Shown here: one piece after another, positions 26,493-34,637 of the stretch
Layout of the letters: every line of letters starts with the position of its first letter
How positions within the stretch are numbered: the stretch's first letter is position 1
Assembly: GCA_023434365.1 (NCBI GenBank)
Contig: JAEYSV010000060.1
Location: forward strand, 1 to 64,000
Direction of reading: 5' to 3'
Source of the DNA: Bacillota bacterium
GTDB lineage: Bacteria > Bacillota > Clostridia > Lachnospirales > Lachnospiraceae
DNA length: 64,000 bases
Program-made: the position numbers and the translations under genes
Notes under the pieces: generated by a model
Told to the model about the DNA's origin: nothing
Seen by the model: the letters and a program-made list of their open reading frames with translations, nothing else
The model's database searches: none

Positions 26493-28193
26493 ATGACTGA
26501 GGAGGAAAGGAATCAAATAATCAGTGAGGACTATGCTGACTTTATTATTGATTATCGATATAACCCGGGGTTATTAGAACAATATGCGGGTGAAACCGTT
26601 CATATTATAAATGATTTCTATGCAATCTTACATATCCCTGTTTCCACTATAAGAGACCAAATTTTTAGAAAATATAGCTTTTCCAATATCCCAAAAGTTT
26701 ATGGATTAACCAGCATGGTTAGCCTTGAGGCATCCGGAGTCTTTCGGACTCAAAATTTGCCAAACTTAAATCTGTCAGGCCAAGGTGTTTTAATCGGCAT
26801 TGTTGATACAGGAATAGACTATCTTAACCCCGTATTTCTAAATGAAAATGGTACTTCGAAAATTGTATCTATTTGGGATCAAACTATTGCCAGTGTCGAC
26901 AAATTTCCGTTTGACAGTTATTTTGGAACCGAATATGATGCAGAACAAATAAATCTGGCTTTGACTTCCGTAAACCCACTGGAAATCGTTCCGAGTATGG
27001 ATTTTGTTGGCCATGGTACTATGATGGCAGGTGTCGCAGCCGGTGCGCAAAACAAAACGGAAAAATTCCAAGGAGTTGCTTCTGCTGCCGAATTAGTAGT
27101 TGTAAAATTAAAGCAGGCCAAAGAATATTTAAGAGAAATCTTTTTGATTCCAAAAGAAGCGGTCTGTTTTCAAGAAAACAATATTATGTGGGGCGTATTG
27201 TATTGTATTCAAAAGGCCAGACAATTGAATCGTCCGCTTGCACTATGCTTGGGACTAGGTACTTCGCAAACCACACATTCGGGCTTGACCCATTTGAGTA
27301 ATTTTTTAGATATAATGGGGGATTTCAAAAACATCGGAATCGTTACTTCATTAGGAAATGAAGGTGATTTGGGAAGGCATTTTTTTGGAAAGATCATGCG
27401 AGGAGCCAAAAGTATTCCGGTAGAGCTAAATGTTGACAAAAACGACTCTAATTTTTCGATGGTAATGTGGGGAGAATTTCCAGGTTTGTTTTCCATTGAT
27501 ATTACTTCTCCAAGCGGTGAATATATTCCAAGAATCGGAGGCGGATTAAAAGGAGAACGTAGAATAACTTTTGTATTTGAAGAAACAGTTCTTTTTGTCA
27601 ATTATCAATTAATAGAAAGTTTAGCTGGCAATCAATTGATTTTACTCCGCTTTCAAAATGCATCGGCAGGCATATGGAATATTAATGTCTATGAGCAAAG
27701 TGATTTTACCTCACAGTTTCATATATGGCTTCCAATGGGTGATTTCATATCAGAAAACACTTATTTTATCAACCCCAATATTTATACCACACTTCTTTCG
27801 CCAGGGGATGCATCAATTCCGATTTCGGTCATTGCATATAATCCTTTGAATGAAGCGCTTTATTCCAGTGGAAGCCGGGGATATACCACCGATAACAGAA
27901 TAAAACCCGAATTGGCAGCTCCGGGAGTAAACTATATTGCCCCTGCTTTAAATAATGAATTCATCCCATATACGGGTACTGGGGTCGCTGCATCACATAC
28001 CGCAGGCATTGTTGCCTTATTTCTAGAATGGGCAGTCGTAAGAAAAAAAGATATCAGTGTTGATACCATTGTTATAAAAAACTACTTGATTCGAGGAGCC
28101 ATTCGAAAAGAGAACATCTCGTATCCCAATCGGCAATGGGGATATGGCATAATAAATATATATAACGTATTTGATATTTTCCGGAGGGTGTAA
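26493..28193 (+). CDS. Csp-like subtilisin-family pseudoprotease (catalytic Ser replaced by Gly)
   Basis: A 566-residue paralogue of the protease at 23740, alike along its whole length. Asp105 (IVDTGID), His174 (VGHGTM) and the oxyanion Asn289 (LGNEG) are kept, but the Ser motif reads TGTGVAAS, with Gly497 (GGG codon at 27981-27983) where Ser is required. It should therefore be catalytically dead while keeping the fold. The frame is intact with no sign of decay. Clostridial germination uses such a pairing (active CspB with pseudoproteases CspA/CspC). ATG 26493 with AAGGAG at six bases is preferred to ATG 26475, and makes both paralogues exactly the same length. Confidence 0.9.
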   Translation: MTEEERNQIISEDYADFIIDYRYNPGLLEQYAGETVHIINDFYAILHIPVSTIRDQIFRKYSFSNIPKVYGLTSMVSLEASGVFRTQNLPNLNLSGQGVLIGIVDTGIDYLNPVFLNENGTSKIVSIWDQTIASVDKFPFDSYFGTEYDAEQINLALTSVNPLEIVPSMDFVGHGTMMAGVAAGAQNKTEKFQGVASAAELVVVKLKQAKEYLREIFLIPKEAVCFQENNIMWGVLYCIQKARQLNRPLALCLGLGTSQTTHSGLTHLSNFLDIMGDFKNIGIVTSLGNEGDLGRHFFGKIMRGAKSIPVELNVDKNDSNFSMVMWGEFPGLFSIDITSPSGEYIPRIGGGLKGERRITFVFEETVLFVNYQLIESLAGNQLILLRFQNASAGIWNINVYEQSDFTSQFHIWLPMGDFISENTYFINPNIYTTLLSPGDASIPISVIAYNPLNEALYSSGSRGYTTDNRIKPELAAPGVNYIAPALNNEFIPYTGTGVAASHTAGIVALFLEWAVVRKKDISVDTIVIKNYLIRGAIRKENISYPNRQWGYGIINIYNVFDIFRRV

Positions 28194-28234
28194 ATTTCTC
28201 TGTGTCCAAAGCTGAAGTATCATGATGAATACCT

Positions 28235-28268
28235 AGGCCAGCATTCTTAAAAAGGTTTGCTGGCCTTT
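28235..28268 (+). terminator. Terminator of the protease-binding protein-pseudoprotease operon
   Basis: AGGCCAGCA (28235-28243) pairs with TGCTGGCCT (28258-28266), followed by TTT. It would end transcription of the three-gene unit. Confidence 0.7.
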
Positions 28269-28301
28269 CGAAATATAGCACTTGGCACCACAAGCTCTAT
28301 T

Positions 28302-28748
28302 TTATAGATTTCTTTTCAAATAAATCATATCCACTAACTGTTTTCCATCTTCAAACATAGGGTGGTCGTAATTGTCTACAAAAAAGTTTTTAACAATGTG
28401 GGATTTTGCAAAGCCACATTTCTCGTAGAAACTAAGTGTCATAGGGCTATCACCTGTTCCAACATATAACTCGTCACCATATTCCTTGTAGTAATCAGCA
28501 ATATAGGAGATTAGACGCTGTCCATATCCTTTCCGTTGATATTCAGGAACGGTAACAATATTCTTAATTTCATAAACGCCAGATTGCTCTTGTGTAACAA
28601 CACAAATTGCTTTAACGTCATCATCACACAAGGCGAACATTTCACCACGATACAAATATTTTTCTATCATACTTACCTGTTCATCTGCAATAAGTAGCAA
28701 TTCCATATACTTTGTTTTATCGCTATCAATAATTTTCACAATTTCCAT
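28302..28748 (-). CDS. GNAT-family N-acetyltransferase
   Basis: A 148-residue cytoplasmic acetyltransferase with the acetyl-CoA motif VPEYQRKGYGQRLI at about residues 73-86 and the C-terminal SFYEKCGF pattern. Substrate unknown. A longer reading from 28841 exists, but the start at 28748 has AAGGGGAAA upstream and begins at the first beta strand of the fold. Monocistronic. Confidence 0.88.
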   Translation of the reverse strand: MEIVKIIDSDKTKYMELLLIADEQVSMIEKYLYRGEMFALCDDDVKAICVVTQEQSGVYEIKNIVTVPEYQRKGYGQRLISYIADYYKEYGDELYVGTGDSPMTLSFYEKCGFAKSHIVKNFFVDNYDHPMFEDGKQLVDMIYLKRNL

Positions 28749-29026
28749 TCGATATTTCCCCTTTTCTCTGTTTAAGTGAAATGCAATAGCCCTTACTATG
28801 CACGATGTTTCCTGCATTTCCTTATGATTCGTATATACCAATATTTTACATTATAACTTAAACATATTCTAGTTTCAAGTAACTTTGGTTTTGGCTTGTA
28901 TGCCTCTGCTCTTTGCGCTATATTATTAAGGATAAGTCTATTATGAATTGTGTCGAGTTTCTTTAAATTCGGTTTTCTAAAAGAATTCAGGCTGCACAAA
29001 AAATGCTAAAAAGTTGAGGACTAGTT
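28749..29026. other. Divergent intergenic region
   Basis: No convincing gene. It separates the minus-strand GNAT gene and the plus-strand AAC(3)-type gene. A 67-codon open frame on the minus strand (28796-28999) has no ribosome site and no family resemblance. Confidence 0.4.
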
Positions 29027-29809
29027 ATGTATACAAAGCAAGAATTAAAAAATATGATAAAAGAAATGGGAATAGAGCCTACAGATACTGTGTTTATTCA
29101 TTCATCCATGAAATCAATTGGTGAAGTTTTAGGTGGAGCAGATACCGTGCTTGATGCATTCATGGAATATTTAGTGAACGGTTTATTAATTATGCCTACA
29201 CATACTTGGGGGAGTATGAGTGAATCTCATAATGTGTATGACCCAAGCAAGGAACCATCCTGCGTTGGAATATTAACTAATTTATTGATGAAAAGAGAGG
29301 GCGTTGTTCGCTCATTACATCCAACCCATAGCGTAGCTGCTTACGGTAAGGATAGTATAGAATATGTAAAAGGGGAAGAGGAGGTAACTACTCCATGTGC
29401 AGTGGGTGGATGCTATGATCGTTTAAGAGAAAGAAATGCGAAAATCCTTTTACTAGGTGTAAACCATATTCGTAACACATTTATTCATGGTGTAGAAGAG
29501 ATTTTGCAGGTACCAGATCGTTTTACAGCACAACCTGTATTATTTAAAATAATAATGCCAGATGGAAGCTTTAAAGAAAGTCATATGTATCGCCATTACA
29601 ATAAAACTATGGCCCATATTTCAGAAGCGTATACTAAGTTAGAGCAGGCATTCTATGATAATAATGTAGCAAAACAAGAGAAGTTTGGAGATGCGACTTG
29701 TATTTTATGTGATGCGAATGGTGTCTTTGAGGTTACAAAAAAGGTGTTATCTCATCAAATCAATTGCTTAATGGAATTAGATGAGATTCCAAAAGAGTGG
29801 TGGGCATAG
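29027..29809 (+). CDS. AAC(3)-family N-acetyltransferase (YokD-like)
   Basis: A 260-residue member of the Antibiotic_NAT family (PF02522). It shows the family signatures DTVFIHSSMKSIG, MPTHTWGSMSE, VRSLHPTHSVAA and LLLGVNHIRNTFIH. True aminoglycoside 3-N-acetyltransferases belong here, but many chromosomal Firmicute members, such as YokD, have no proven role in resistance. GAGG lies eight bases upstream of the start. It is not within a mobile element. Confidence 0.88.
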   Translation: MYTKQELKNMIKEMGIEPTDTVFIHSSMKSIGEVLGGADTVLDAFMEYLVNGLLIMPTHTWGSMSESHNVYDPSKEPSCVGILTNLLMKREGVVRSLHPTHSVAAYGKDSIEYVKGEEEVTTPCAVGGCYDRLRERNAKILLLGVNHIRNTFIHGVEEILQVPDRFTAQPVLFKIIMPDGSFKESHMYRHYNKTMAHISEAYTKLEQAFYDNNVAKQEKFGDATCILCDANGVFEVTKKVLSHQINCLMELDEIPKEWWA

Positions 29810-29945
29810 CGGAGTCTCTGTGGCGGAAGTGAAACTCTATCTAATGTGAAAATTTTACTAACGAATATGAATCTAGTCCATGTATTTTACTCATAGATAT
29901 AAATAAAATATACAAGATGGGTTTACAGATTGGAGGAGATTAATA

Positions 29946-30191
29946 TTGAATTTGTATAGTATAGATCAAAACGGTAGAAATTATGTACTCGGAGACAAAC
30001 TGGTTCGTAATGTTCGTTTTGTTCATGTTAGCACAGGAATAATATGTGAATTGATGAATCATAAGGAGGGTGGAGTTAGGAATATGGGTGCATTTCTTAA
30101 TGATAGTATTGCAATGCAGGTAGCAAAAAGAGATTATAGTGGAAGTATTTATCCTTGCCCGTATTGTATGGGAAAATATAGGTATAGATAA
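29946..30191 (+). CDS. Small hypothetical protein with a C-terminal CPYC motif
   Basis: An 81-residue open frame beginning with TTG, with GGAGG nine bases upstream. It ends in IYPCPYCMGKYRYR, so the C-terminus carries a CxxC pair that could bind metal or form a disulfide. I do not recognise the family. A good terminator follows seven bases after the stop, which supports it being a real gene. Confidence 0.6.
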   Translation: MNLYSIDQNGRNYVLGDKLVRNVRFVHVSTGIICELMNHKEGGVRNMGAFLNDSIAMQVAKRDYSGSIYPCPYCMGKYRYR

Positions 30192-30197
30192 AATAGG

Positions 30198-30229
30198 GCT
30201 GACGTACTGTATAGTACGCAGCTTTTTTT
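30198..30229 (+). terminator. Intrinsic terminator
   Basis: GCTG and CGTACT pair with AGTACG and CAGC around a GTAT loop (one bulged A), followed by seven T at 30223-30229. Confidence 0.8.
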
Positions 30230-30286
30230 ATTCAACTAACATTGCATCATGGCTTACCTAAATTAAACTTTATTATAAAATATGGA

Positions 30287-30333
30287 TTGACAGCCATATC
30301 GCAGTGCGATACATAGTACTGAGATATACTATG
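30287..30333 (+). promoter_or_regulatory. Promoter and inverted-repeat operator of the PadR gene
   Basis: A consensus TTGACA lies at 30287-30292, with a weak -10 box (TACATA, 30310-30315) 17 bases on. CATAGTA (30312-30318) and TACTATG (30327-30333) form a perfect inverted repeat with an 8-base centre over the -10 and start region. PadR-family repressors bind sites of this type, so autorepression is likely. Confidence 0.55.
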
Positions 30334-30355
30334 ATGATGAAAAGGAGTCGAGAGT

Positions 30356-30673
30356 ATGGATGCTCACATAAAAAAAGTCTATGTTCCAATGACAGAGACT
30401 GGTTTTTATATTTTGTTGTGCTTGCAGTCAGAGATGCATGGATATAGTATTGTCCAGAGGGTAGAGACGCTAACAAGGGGAGAAATTCGATTGAGTCCCG
30501 GAACGATGTATGGAAGTCTGTCTAAGATGGAAAAGGATGGTTTAATCTCATTTGTGAGGGAAGAAGATAAGCGTAAAATATATATAATTACAGAATTAGG
30601 GAAAGAAGTGCTGAAGTTAGAAATGAAACGAATTGAAAGACTATATAATAATCTGGAGGAGGCTAAACGATGA
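30356..30673 (+). CDS. PadR-family transcriptional regulator
   Basis: A 105-residue winged-helix protein of the PadR family. The domain spans nearly all of it: GFYILLCLQSEMHGYSIVQ, then LSPGTMYGSLSKMEKDGLI and the wing KRKIYIITELGKEVL. AAAGGAG lies upstream of the start. Its stop overlaps the start of the DUF2812 gene by four bases (ATGA). An inverted repeat over its promoter suggests autorepression. PadR/DUF2812 pairs are common in Firmicutes and often respond to membrane or antimicrobial stress. Confidence 0.92.
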   Translation: MDAHIKKVYVPMTETGFYILLCLQSEMHGYSIVQRVETLTRGEIRLSPGTMYGSLSKMEKDGLISFVREEDKRKIYIITELGKEVLKLEMKRIERLYNNLEEAKR

Positions 30674-31209
30674 AGAATAATAAAATCAAATTTGCATTTT
30701 TTACGATACCAGAATATGAAAAAGAGCAGAACTGGTTAAGAGCACAACATAATAAAGGATGGGAATTTACAGGGGTTACATTCCCTGGATTTTACCATTT
30801 TACGAAATGTGAGCCGCAGGATGTTATATATCAATTAGACTATAATCAGGATGGCATACAGAATAAAGCAGAATATATACAGATGTTCAAAGATTGCCAA
30901 TGGGAATACATTACGGACTTTGTGGGCTATAGCTATTTTAGAAAAGCAGTAGCAGATATGAAGTTAGGAGAGGAAGAAATCTTCAATGATTATGAATCAA
31001 AATTGGAGATGTCAAGAAGGGTATTTCGAGGCAGAATGATTCCACTTGTCATTGTCTTTTTCTCAATTATTATACCACAGTTGCTTATGCAACATAATTT
31101 GAACTTTAGGCTCTTATTTTATGTTTATATTGTGTTATTTAGTATATATGTAGTTATTTTTATATGGTATGCCATACAGTACTGGAGTTTGAAAAGGCAT
31201 GAAAGATAA
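30670..31209 (+). CDS. DUF2812 membrane protein, PadR partner
   Basis: A 179-residue protein with a soluble N-terminal DUF2812 domain (residues about 5-115, starting KFAFFTIPEYEKEQNWL, then HNKGWEFTGVTFPGFYHF) and two C-terminal membrane helices (about 120-140 and 148-168). It overlaps the PadR gene by four bases, so the two are translationally coupled. The domain is thought to be a regulatory companion of PadR proteins, but its activity is unknown. Confidence 0.88.
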   Translation: MKNNKIKFAFFTIPEYEKEQNWLRAQHNKGWEFTGVTFPGFYHFTKCEPQDVIYQLDYNQDGIQNKAEYIQMFKDCQWEYITDFVGYSYFRKAVADMKLGEEEIFNDYESKLEMSRRVFRGRMIPLVIVFFSIIIPQLLMQHNLNFRLLFYVYIVLFSIYVVIFIWYAIQYWSLKRHER

Positions 31210-31221
31210 ACATTATGGTCT

Positions 31222-31554
31222 ATGGGGAGGGAGAGAATTACTCATACACACATTGGAGTTTGTAAAAAAGAAAGTGAGGGATTCAATGCTCCACTATTAA
31301 TAGTGCTTTGTTGTATTATAGTGCCAGATCATAGGGGCGCAAGAGATATTCAAAAAAAGCGATTCCCTAAATGGGAAAAAGAAATAGGTGAGATGGATAA
31401 AGAACTATATTCCTTCTTATACTCAGAAGAACATCAAACTAAAATCCCTGGTTCGCTAATGAGTTTGCAGGCACTTGAATATGGAATATACCTAGGGCTT
31501 TTCGAAGATGAGACTGAGAAGAGGAATTTTGAGAAGGATATAAAGGGGTATTAA
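31222..31554 (+). CDS. Uncertain small hypothetical protein, possible gene remnant
   Basis: A 110-residue open frame 12 bases after the DUF2812 gene and just before a good terminator. Residues about 23-33 are hydrophobic (APLLIVLCCIIV); the rest is charged (KWEKEIGEMDKELYSFLY). The start is weak: no ribosome site lies at the right distance from ATG 31222. The last part, from ARDIQKKRFP, looks more protein-like than the first 20 residues, so this may be the tail of a truncated gene. I do not recognise it. Confidence 0.4.
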   Translation: MGRERITHTHIGVCKKESEGFNAPLLIVLCCIIVPDHRGARDIQKKRFPKWEKEIGEMDKELYSFLYSEEHQTKIPGSLMSLQALEYGIYLGLFEDETEKRNFEKDIKGY

Positions 31555-31557
31555 ACA

Positions 31558-31605
31558 GACCGCCAGTTAAGAAATATTGTTCTTGACCGGCGGCCTTTAT
31601 TTTAT
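31558..31605 (+). terminator. Terminator of the PadR-DUF2812 unit
   Basis: A long stem with two mismatches pairs 31558-31573 with 31580-31595 (arms around CCGCC/GGCGG and AAGAA/TTCTT), followed by TTTATTTTATT. Confidence 0.7.
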
Positions 31606-31653
31606 TAAGATTGTTAGGTTCTATAGAATAATTAAGTGATACATGGAGGAAAC

Positions 31654-32199
31654 ATGAATAAGAAAATTCAAAATTTACTGTCTAGTAAAAAAATTCTAAT
31701 AACATTATTAATAGCTCATACCATTATTATAATCTACTATATGTTCTTTGGATTTGGGAGAGCACAAGTAGGAAGCGATCTTGAAGGATATCGTTATTCA
31801 ATTATTCCGACAGGAATACCTTTATGGTATCCTAAAGTATTATCATTTGACACCTTAAAAAGGTGGGTGTTTAGCTTAGGAAATCTTTTAGCATTTGTCC
31901 CTTTTGGAATCTTAATCCCTTTGATATTTGGTATTAAGTATTTTAAATTTATATTTATCTTTCTAATTTCTATATTTTCGCTAGAAATCCTTCAAATGGT
32001 TACCTATCTTGGTAGTTTTGATATAGAAGATATAATGATTAACGTAGTAGGAGCTTCGATAGGTTTTTCTTCGTACAAAATGGGTAATAAATCAAAATTG
32101 TTATCACATAGAATAATTTACACAGCATTTCTGATTTTGATTTTTACTATTATAATGATTTTGTTTGCAGAATTAGTTAATAGTAGAATGAGATTCTAA
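31654..32199 (+). CDS. VanZ-like membrane protein
   Basis: A 181-residue integral membrane protein with about five helices, matching the VanZ-like family (PF04892): RWVFSLGNLLAFVPFGILIPL near the second helix and SLEILQMVTYLGSFDIEDIMINVVGA in the middle. VanZ gives low-level teicoplanin resistance in enterococci; chromosomal relatives are mostly of unknown function. The start at 31654 has GGAGG immediately upstream; an ATG at 31636 precedes that ribosome site and is rejected. Confidence 0.85.
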   Translation: MNKKIQNLLSSKKILITLLIAHTIIIIYYMFFGFGRAQVGSDLEGYRYSIIPTGIPLWYPKVLSFDTLKRWVFSLGNLLAFVPFGILIPLIFGIKYFKFIFIFLISIFSLEILQMVTYLGSFDIEDIMINVVGASIGFSSYKMGNKSKLLSHRIIYTAFLILIFTIIMILFAELVNSRMRF

Positions 32200-32314
32200 G
32201 CTCTTTTTTGTAAGTGACCCCCATTCCTAGATAAGAAAAGTGAAAAAGATTCATTAATAATAGATTTTGTCACGTGATTATAGTAAAATAGGAAATAATT
32301 GGGGGGGTTATCTT

Positions 32315-33061
32315 ATGTATAAGGTGTTTTTAGTTGATGATGAGGAGTTAATTGTAAAACAGATAGTAGATTCGGTACCTTGGATGGATAATGGGTTTGA
32401 AGTGATAGGGGTGGAAACAAACCCTAAAAGAGCAATTGAGAAAGTTGTGCAACTAAAGCCAGATGTTGTATTTAGTGATTTGAAGATGCCGCTGCTTGAT
32501 GGTCACGAATTAATGAAATTAATAAGAGAATCTGGTGTTAAGACTGAATTCGTTATGCTCAGCGCATATGGAACTTTTGAAGATGCAAAAACATTCTTCC
32601 ATCAAGAGGGGTTTGATTATTTATTAAAGCCATTACAACTAGAGGAAGTACAGCTTGTATTGGAAAAGTTGGCAGGAATACTAGCAGTAAAACGCCCTCA
32701 GAAGGAAGTTACAGTAGAGGATAATATTAATCCTGCTTTTCTTGAGTTGATTGCCTATGTGAAAGTGAATTTTACGAAAAAGCTTACACTGGATAAACTG
32801 GGTAAGAGCTTTGGGTTGAGTGCTGGTTATATCTGCAATCTGTTTGCGAGACATTATAATACGACACTCACTTGTTTTATTACAGAATTGCGAATGAAAA
32901 AAGCAGTAGAACTAATAGAAAGTAGCAATGATAGCTTGAAAAACATAGCATTTGAATGTGGATATAGTGATTACTTTTATTTTAATAAAGTATTTAAAGG
33001 TTATATAGGGATGGCACCAAGCCAATATATTCAGATGCTTGAAATGGGAAAACAGAATTAG
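32315..33061 (+). CDS. YesN-like response regulator with AraC-type DNA-binding domain
   Basis: A 248-residue response regulator. The receiver domain occupies residues 1-120 with the acidic pair in VDDEE, phosphorylation site Asp55 (VVFSDLKMP), MLSAYG and LLKPL. An AraC-type double helix-turn-helix occupies about 145-245 (LTLDKLGKSFGLSAGYICNLF and IAFECGYSDYFYFNKVFKGYIG). ATG 32315 with GGGGGGG eight bases upstream is chosen over 32267. It begins a four-gene run with two solute-binding proteins and the histidine kinase. Such pairs usually control carbohydrate uptake or hydrolase genes. Confidence 0.93.
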   Translation: MYKVFLVDDEELIVKQIVDSVPWMDNGFEVIGVETNPKRAIEKVVQLKPDVVFSDLKMPLLDGHELMKLIRESGVKTEFVMLSAYGTFEDAKTFFHQEGFDYLLKPLQLEEVQLVLEKLAGILAVKRPQKEVTVEDNINPAFLELIAYVKVNFTKKLTLDKLGKSFGLSAGYICNLFARHYNTTLTCFITELRMKKAVELIESSNDSLKNIAFECGYSDYFYFNKVFKGYIGMAPSQYIQMLEMGKQN

Positions 33062-33077
33062 ATGATTGGAGAGTGGT

Positions 33078-34622
33078 ATGAATAAAAAGAAGATAATCAT
33101 AAGCATCTTATGTATTTCGTGTTTAGTAGTTGCAATTGCTGGTTATTTAGTTGAAACAGGGACGCAAGATAAAAAAACAGTCGTTACCATAGCGATACCA
33201 TGGAATGATATGATACAAAATCCAGAGACAAATTATTATGCCAATTGGTTAGAGAAGAAAACTGGATACGATATAAATTTTGAATATATAGAACCAGGGT
33301 ATGAAAAAGAATATCTATATACGATGATGACTTCTAGTGAGAACAGTATTGACGCTGTATTTTTATCAAAGGACGAGTTATTTACCATGGAGGAATTTCA
33401 TAATTATGCAGGCAGAGGACTGGTTACTGATCTTTCTTCTTTTATAGGTGAAAATAGTAACTTAAAGCATATTCTAAGTGATTATCATGAATATGGACTA
33501 TGTGAGAAAATTAAACAGGATAAAGCCATCTACTATATGCCTAATATGGATACTGCGAGAAAAAGTCAGAACATGCAGGTGTTATGGATTAATGTAAGCT
33601 GGCTTAAAGAGTTAGGCTTAGAAGTACCTCGAACTACGAAGGAACTTGAAGAAGTTTTAACAGCTTTTTTAAAGAAGGATCCAAATCGTAATGGATTGCA
33701 GGATGAACTTCCTTTGATTAGCTGTGAAAATGATTATTCTCAACAAAGCTATAATTACCTTCTAAATGCATTTATTGTTAATGATCCTGTACATGGTCGC
33801 ATTTATTTGGATGAATCAGAAGATATTCGTTTTGCACCTCTGGAAAAAAGCTTTCGAGAGGGAATCATCTACTGCTCCAGACTATATGAGAAGGGGCTAT
33901 TATCAGGTGTAAGCTTTGATTTTACTCAAAAACAGATGCGGGAGTTAGTTAACAGCCCATTAAATATGGTAGGTGCATTTACCAGTCAAAGCATTTCAGA
34001 TGTAGTGTATCAGAATTGCCCAGAAGTGCTGGCCAGATTTATACAAGTATCGCCACTTGAAGGACCAACAGGTGAGAAAAATGCAGTATGGGTTAATTAT
34101 GAGCCACACATTGGAGGTTATATCCCTGCAAATAGCCTACATAAGGATGAAGCTTTTGCCATTATGGATCTAATGTTATCTGAAGAAGCTTCTTTGATTT
34201 CAGAATATGGAGAAGAAGGTGTGGACTGGAAGTTTTCCGAAAAGGGAGATTTGTCGACTTATGGAAGCCGAGCAATCATAACGACAATTAATTATCTGAA
34301 CGATACGGTGCAGAATAAGCATCTGGCAGGGATTGGACCACAGGTAGTGAAGGCGGATTATAAAAACGGTGTGACGTGGAATGGCAACCACTCTCTTGTC
34401 GAATATATTGATGCACGTGCAGTCAAATCTTACGAGAAATACTATCAGGTTCCTTCGGATTCGTCTCTATTAAAATTGTCTGGAGAAAAAGCGAAAGTAT
34501 ATATGGAATATACAACGGGTATAGATTTTAAGGTTCTACAATTCATAACCGGTAGTCTTGATCCGACTTCGGATGAAGTGTGGAATCAGTACATAAAAGA
34601 GTTTGAAGAAATAACAGAATAA
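33078..34622 (+). CDS. Extracellular solute-binding protein (family 1), associated with a two-component system
   Basis: A 514-residue binding protein with an N-terminal membrane segment (residues 4-25) that lacks a clear lipobox, then a family 1 (LplA/YtcQ-like) type II periplasmic binding fold. Its motifs include ETNYYANWLEKKTGYDINFEYIEPG and KKDPNRNGLQDELP near residue 200, a loop typical of Firmicute oligosaccharide-binding proteins. No ABC permease genes are adjacent; it lies between the response regulator and kinase genes of a two-component system, so it may act as a sensory co-receptor. GGAG is six bases upstream of ATG 33078. Confidence 0.88.
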   Translation: MNKKKIIISILCISCLVVAIAGYLVETGTQDKKTVVTIAIPWNDMIQNPETNYYANWLEKKTGYDINFEYIEPGYEKEYLYTMMTSSENSIDAVFLSKDELFTMEEFHNYAGRGLVTDLSSFIGENSNLKHILSDYHEYGLCEKIKQDKAIYYMPNMDTARKSQNMQVLWINVSWLKELGLEVPRTTKELEEVLTAFLKKDPNRNGLQDELPLISCENDYSQQSYNYLLNAFIVNDPVHGRIYLDESEDIRFAPLEKSFREGIIYCSRLYEKGLLSGVSFDFTQKQMRELVNSPLNMVGAFTSQSISDVVYQNCPEVLARFIQVSPLEGPTGEKNAVWVNYEPHIGGYIPANSLHKDEAFAIMDLMLSEEASLISEYGEEGVDWKFSEKGDLSTYGSRAIITTINYLNDTVQNKHLAGIGPQVVKADYKNGVTWNGNHSLVEYIDARAVKSYEKYYQVPSDSSLLKLSGEKAKVYMEYTTGIDFKVLQFITGSLDPTSDEVWNQYIKEFEEITE

Positions 34623-34637
34623 AGGATGGTGAGGTAT

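Noticed and set aside
27209..27601. 130-codon open frame on the minus strand opposite the pseudoprotease
   Set aside because: It is antisense to conserved protease codons and has no start signal or recognisable domain.
29027..29809. AAC(3)-like gene considered as an acquired aminoglycoside resistance gene
   Set aside because: No mobile element, integron site or change in base composition surrounds it; chromosomal relatives of this type are common and often not resistance factors.
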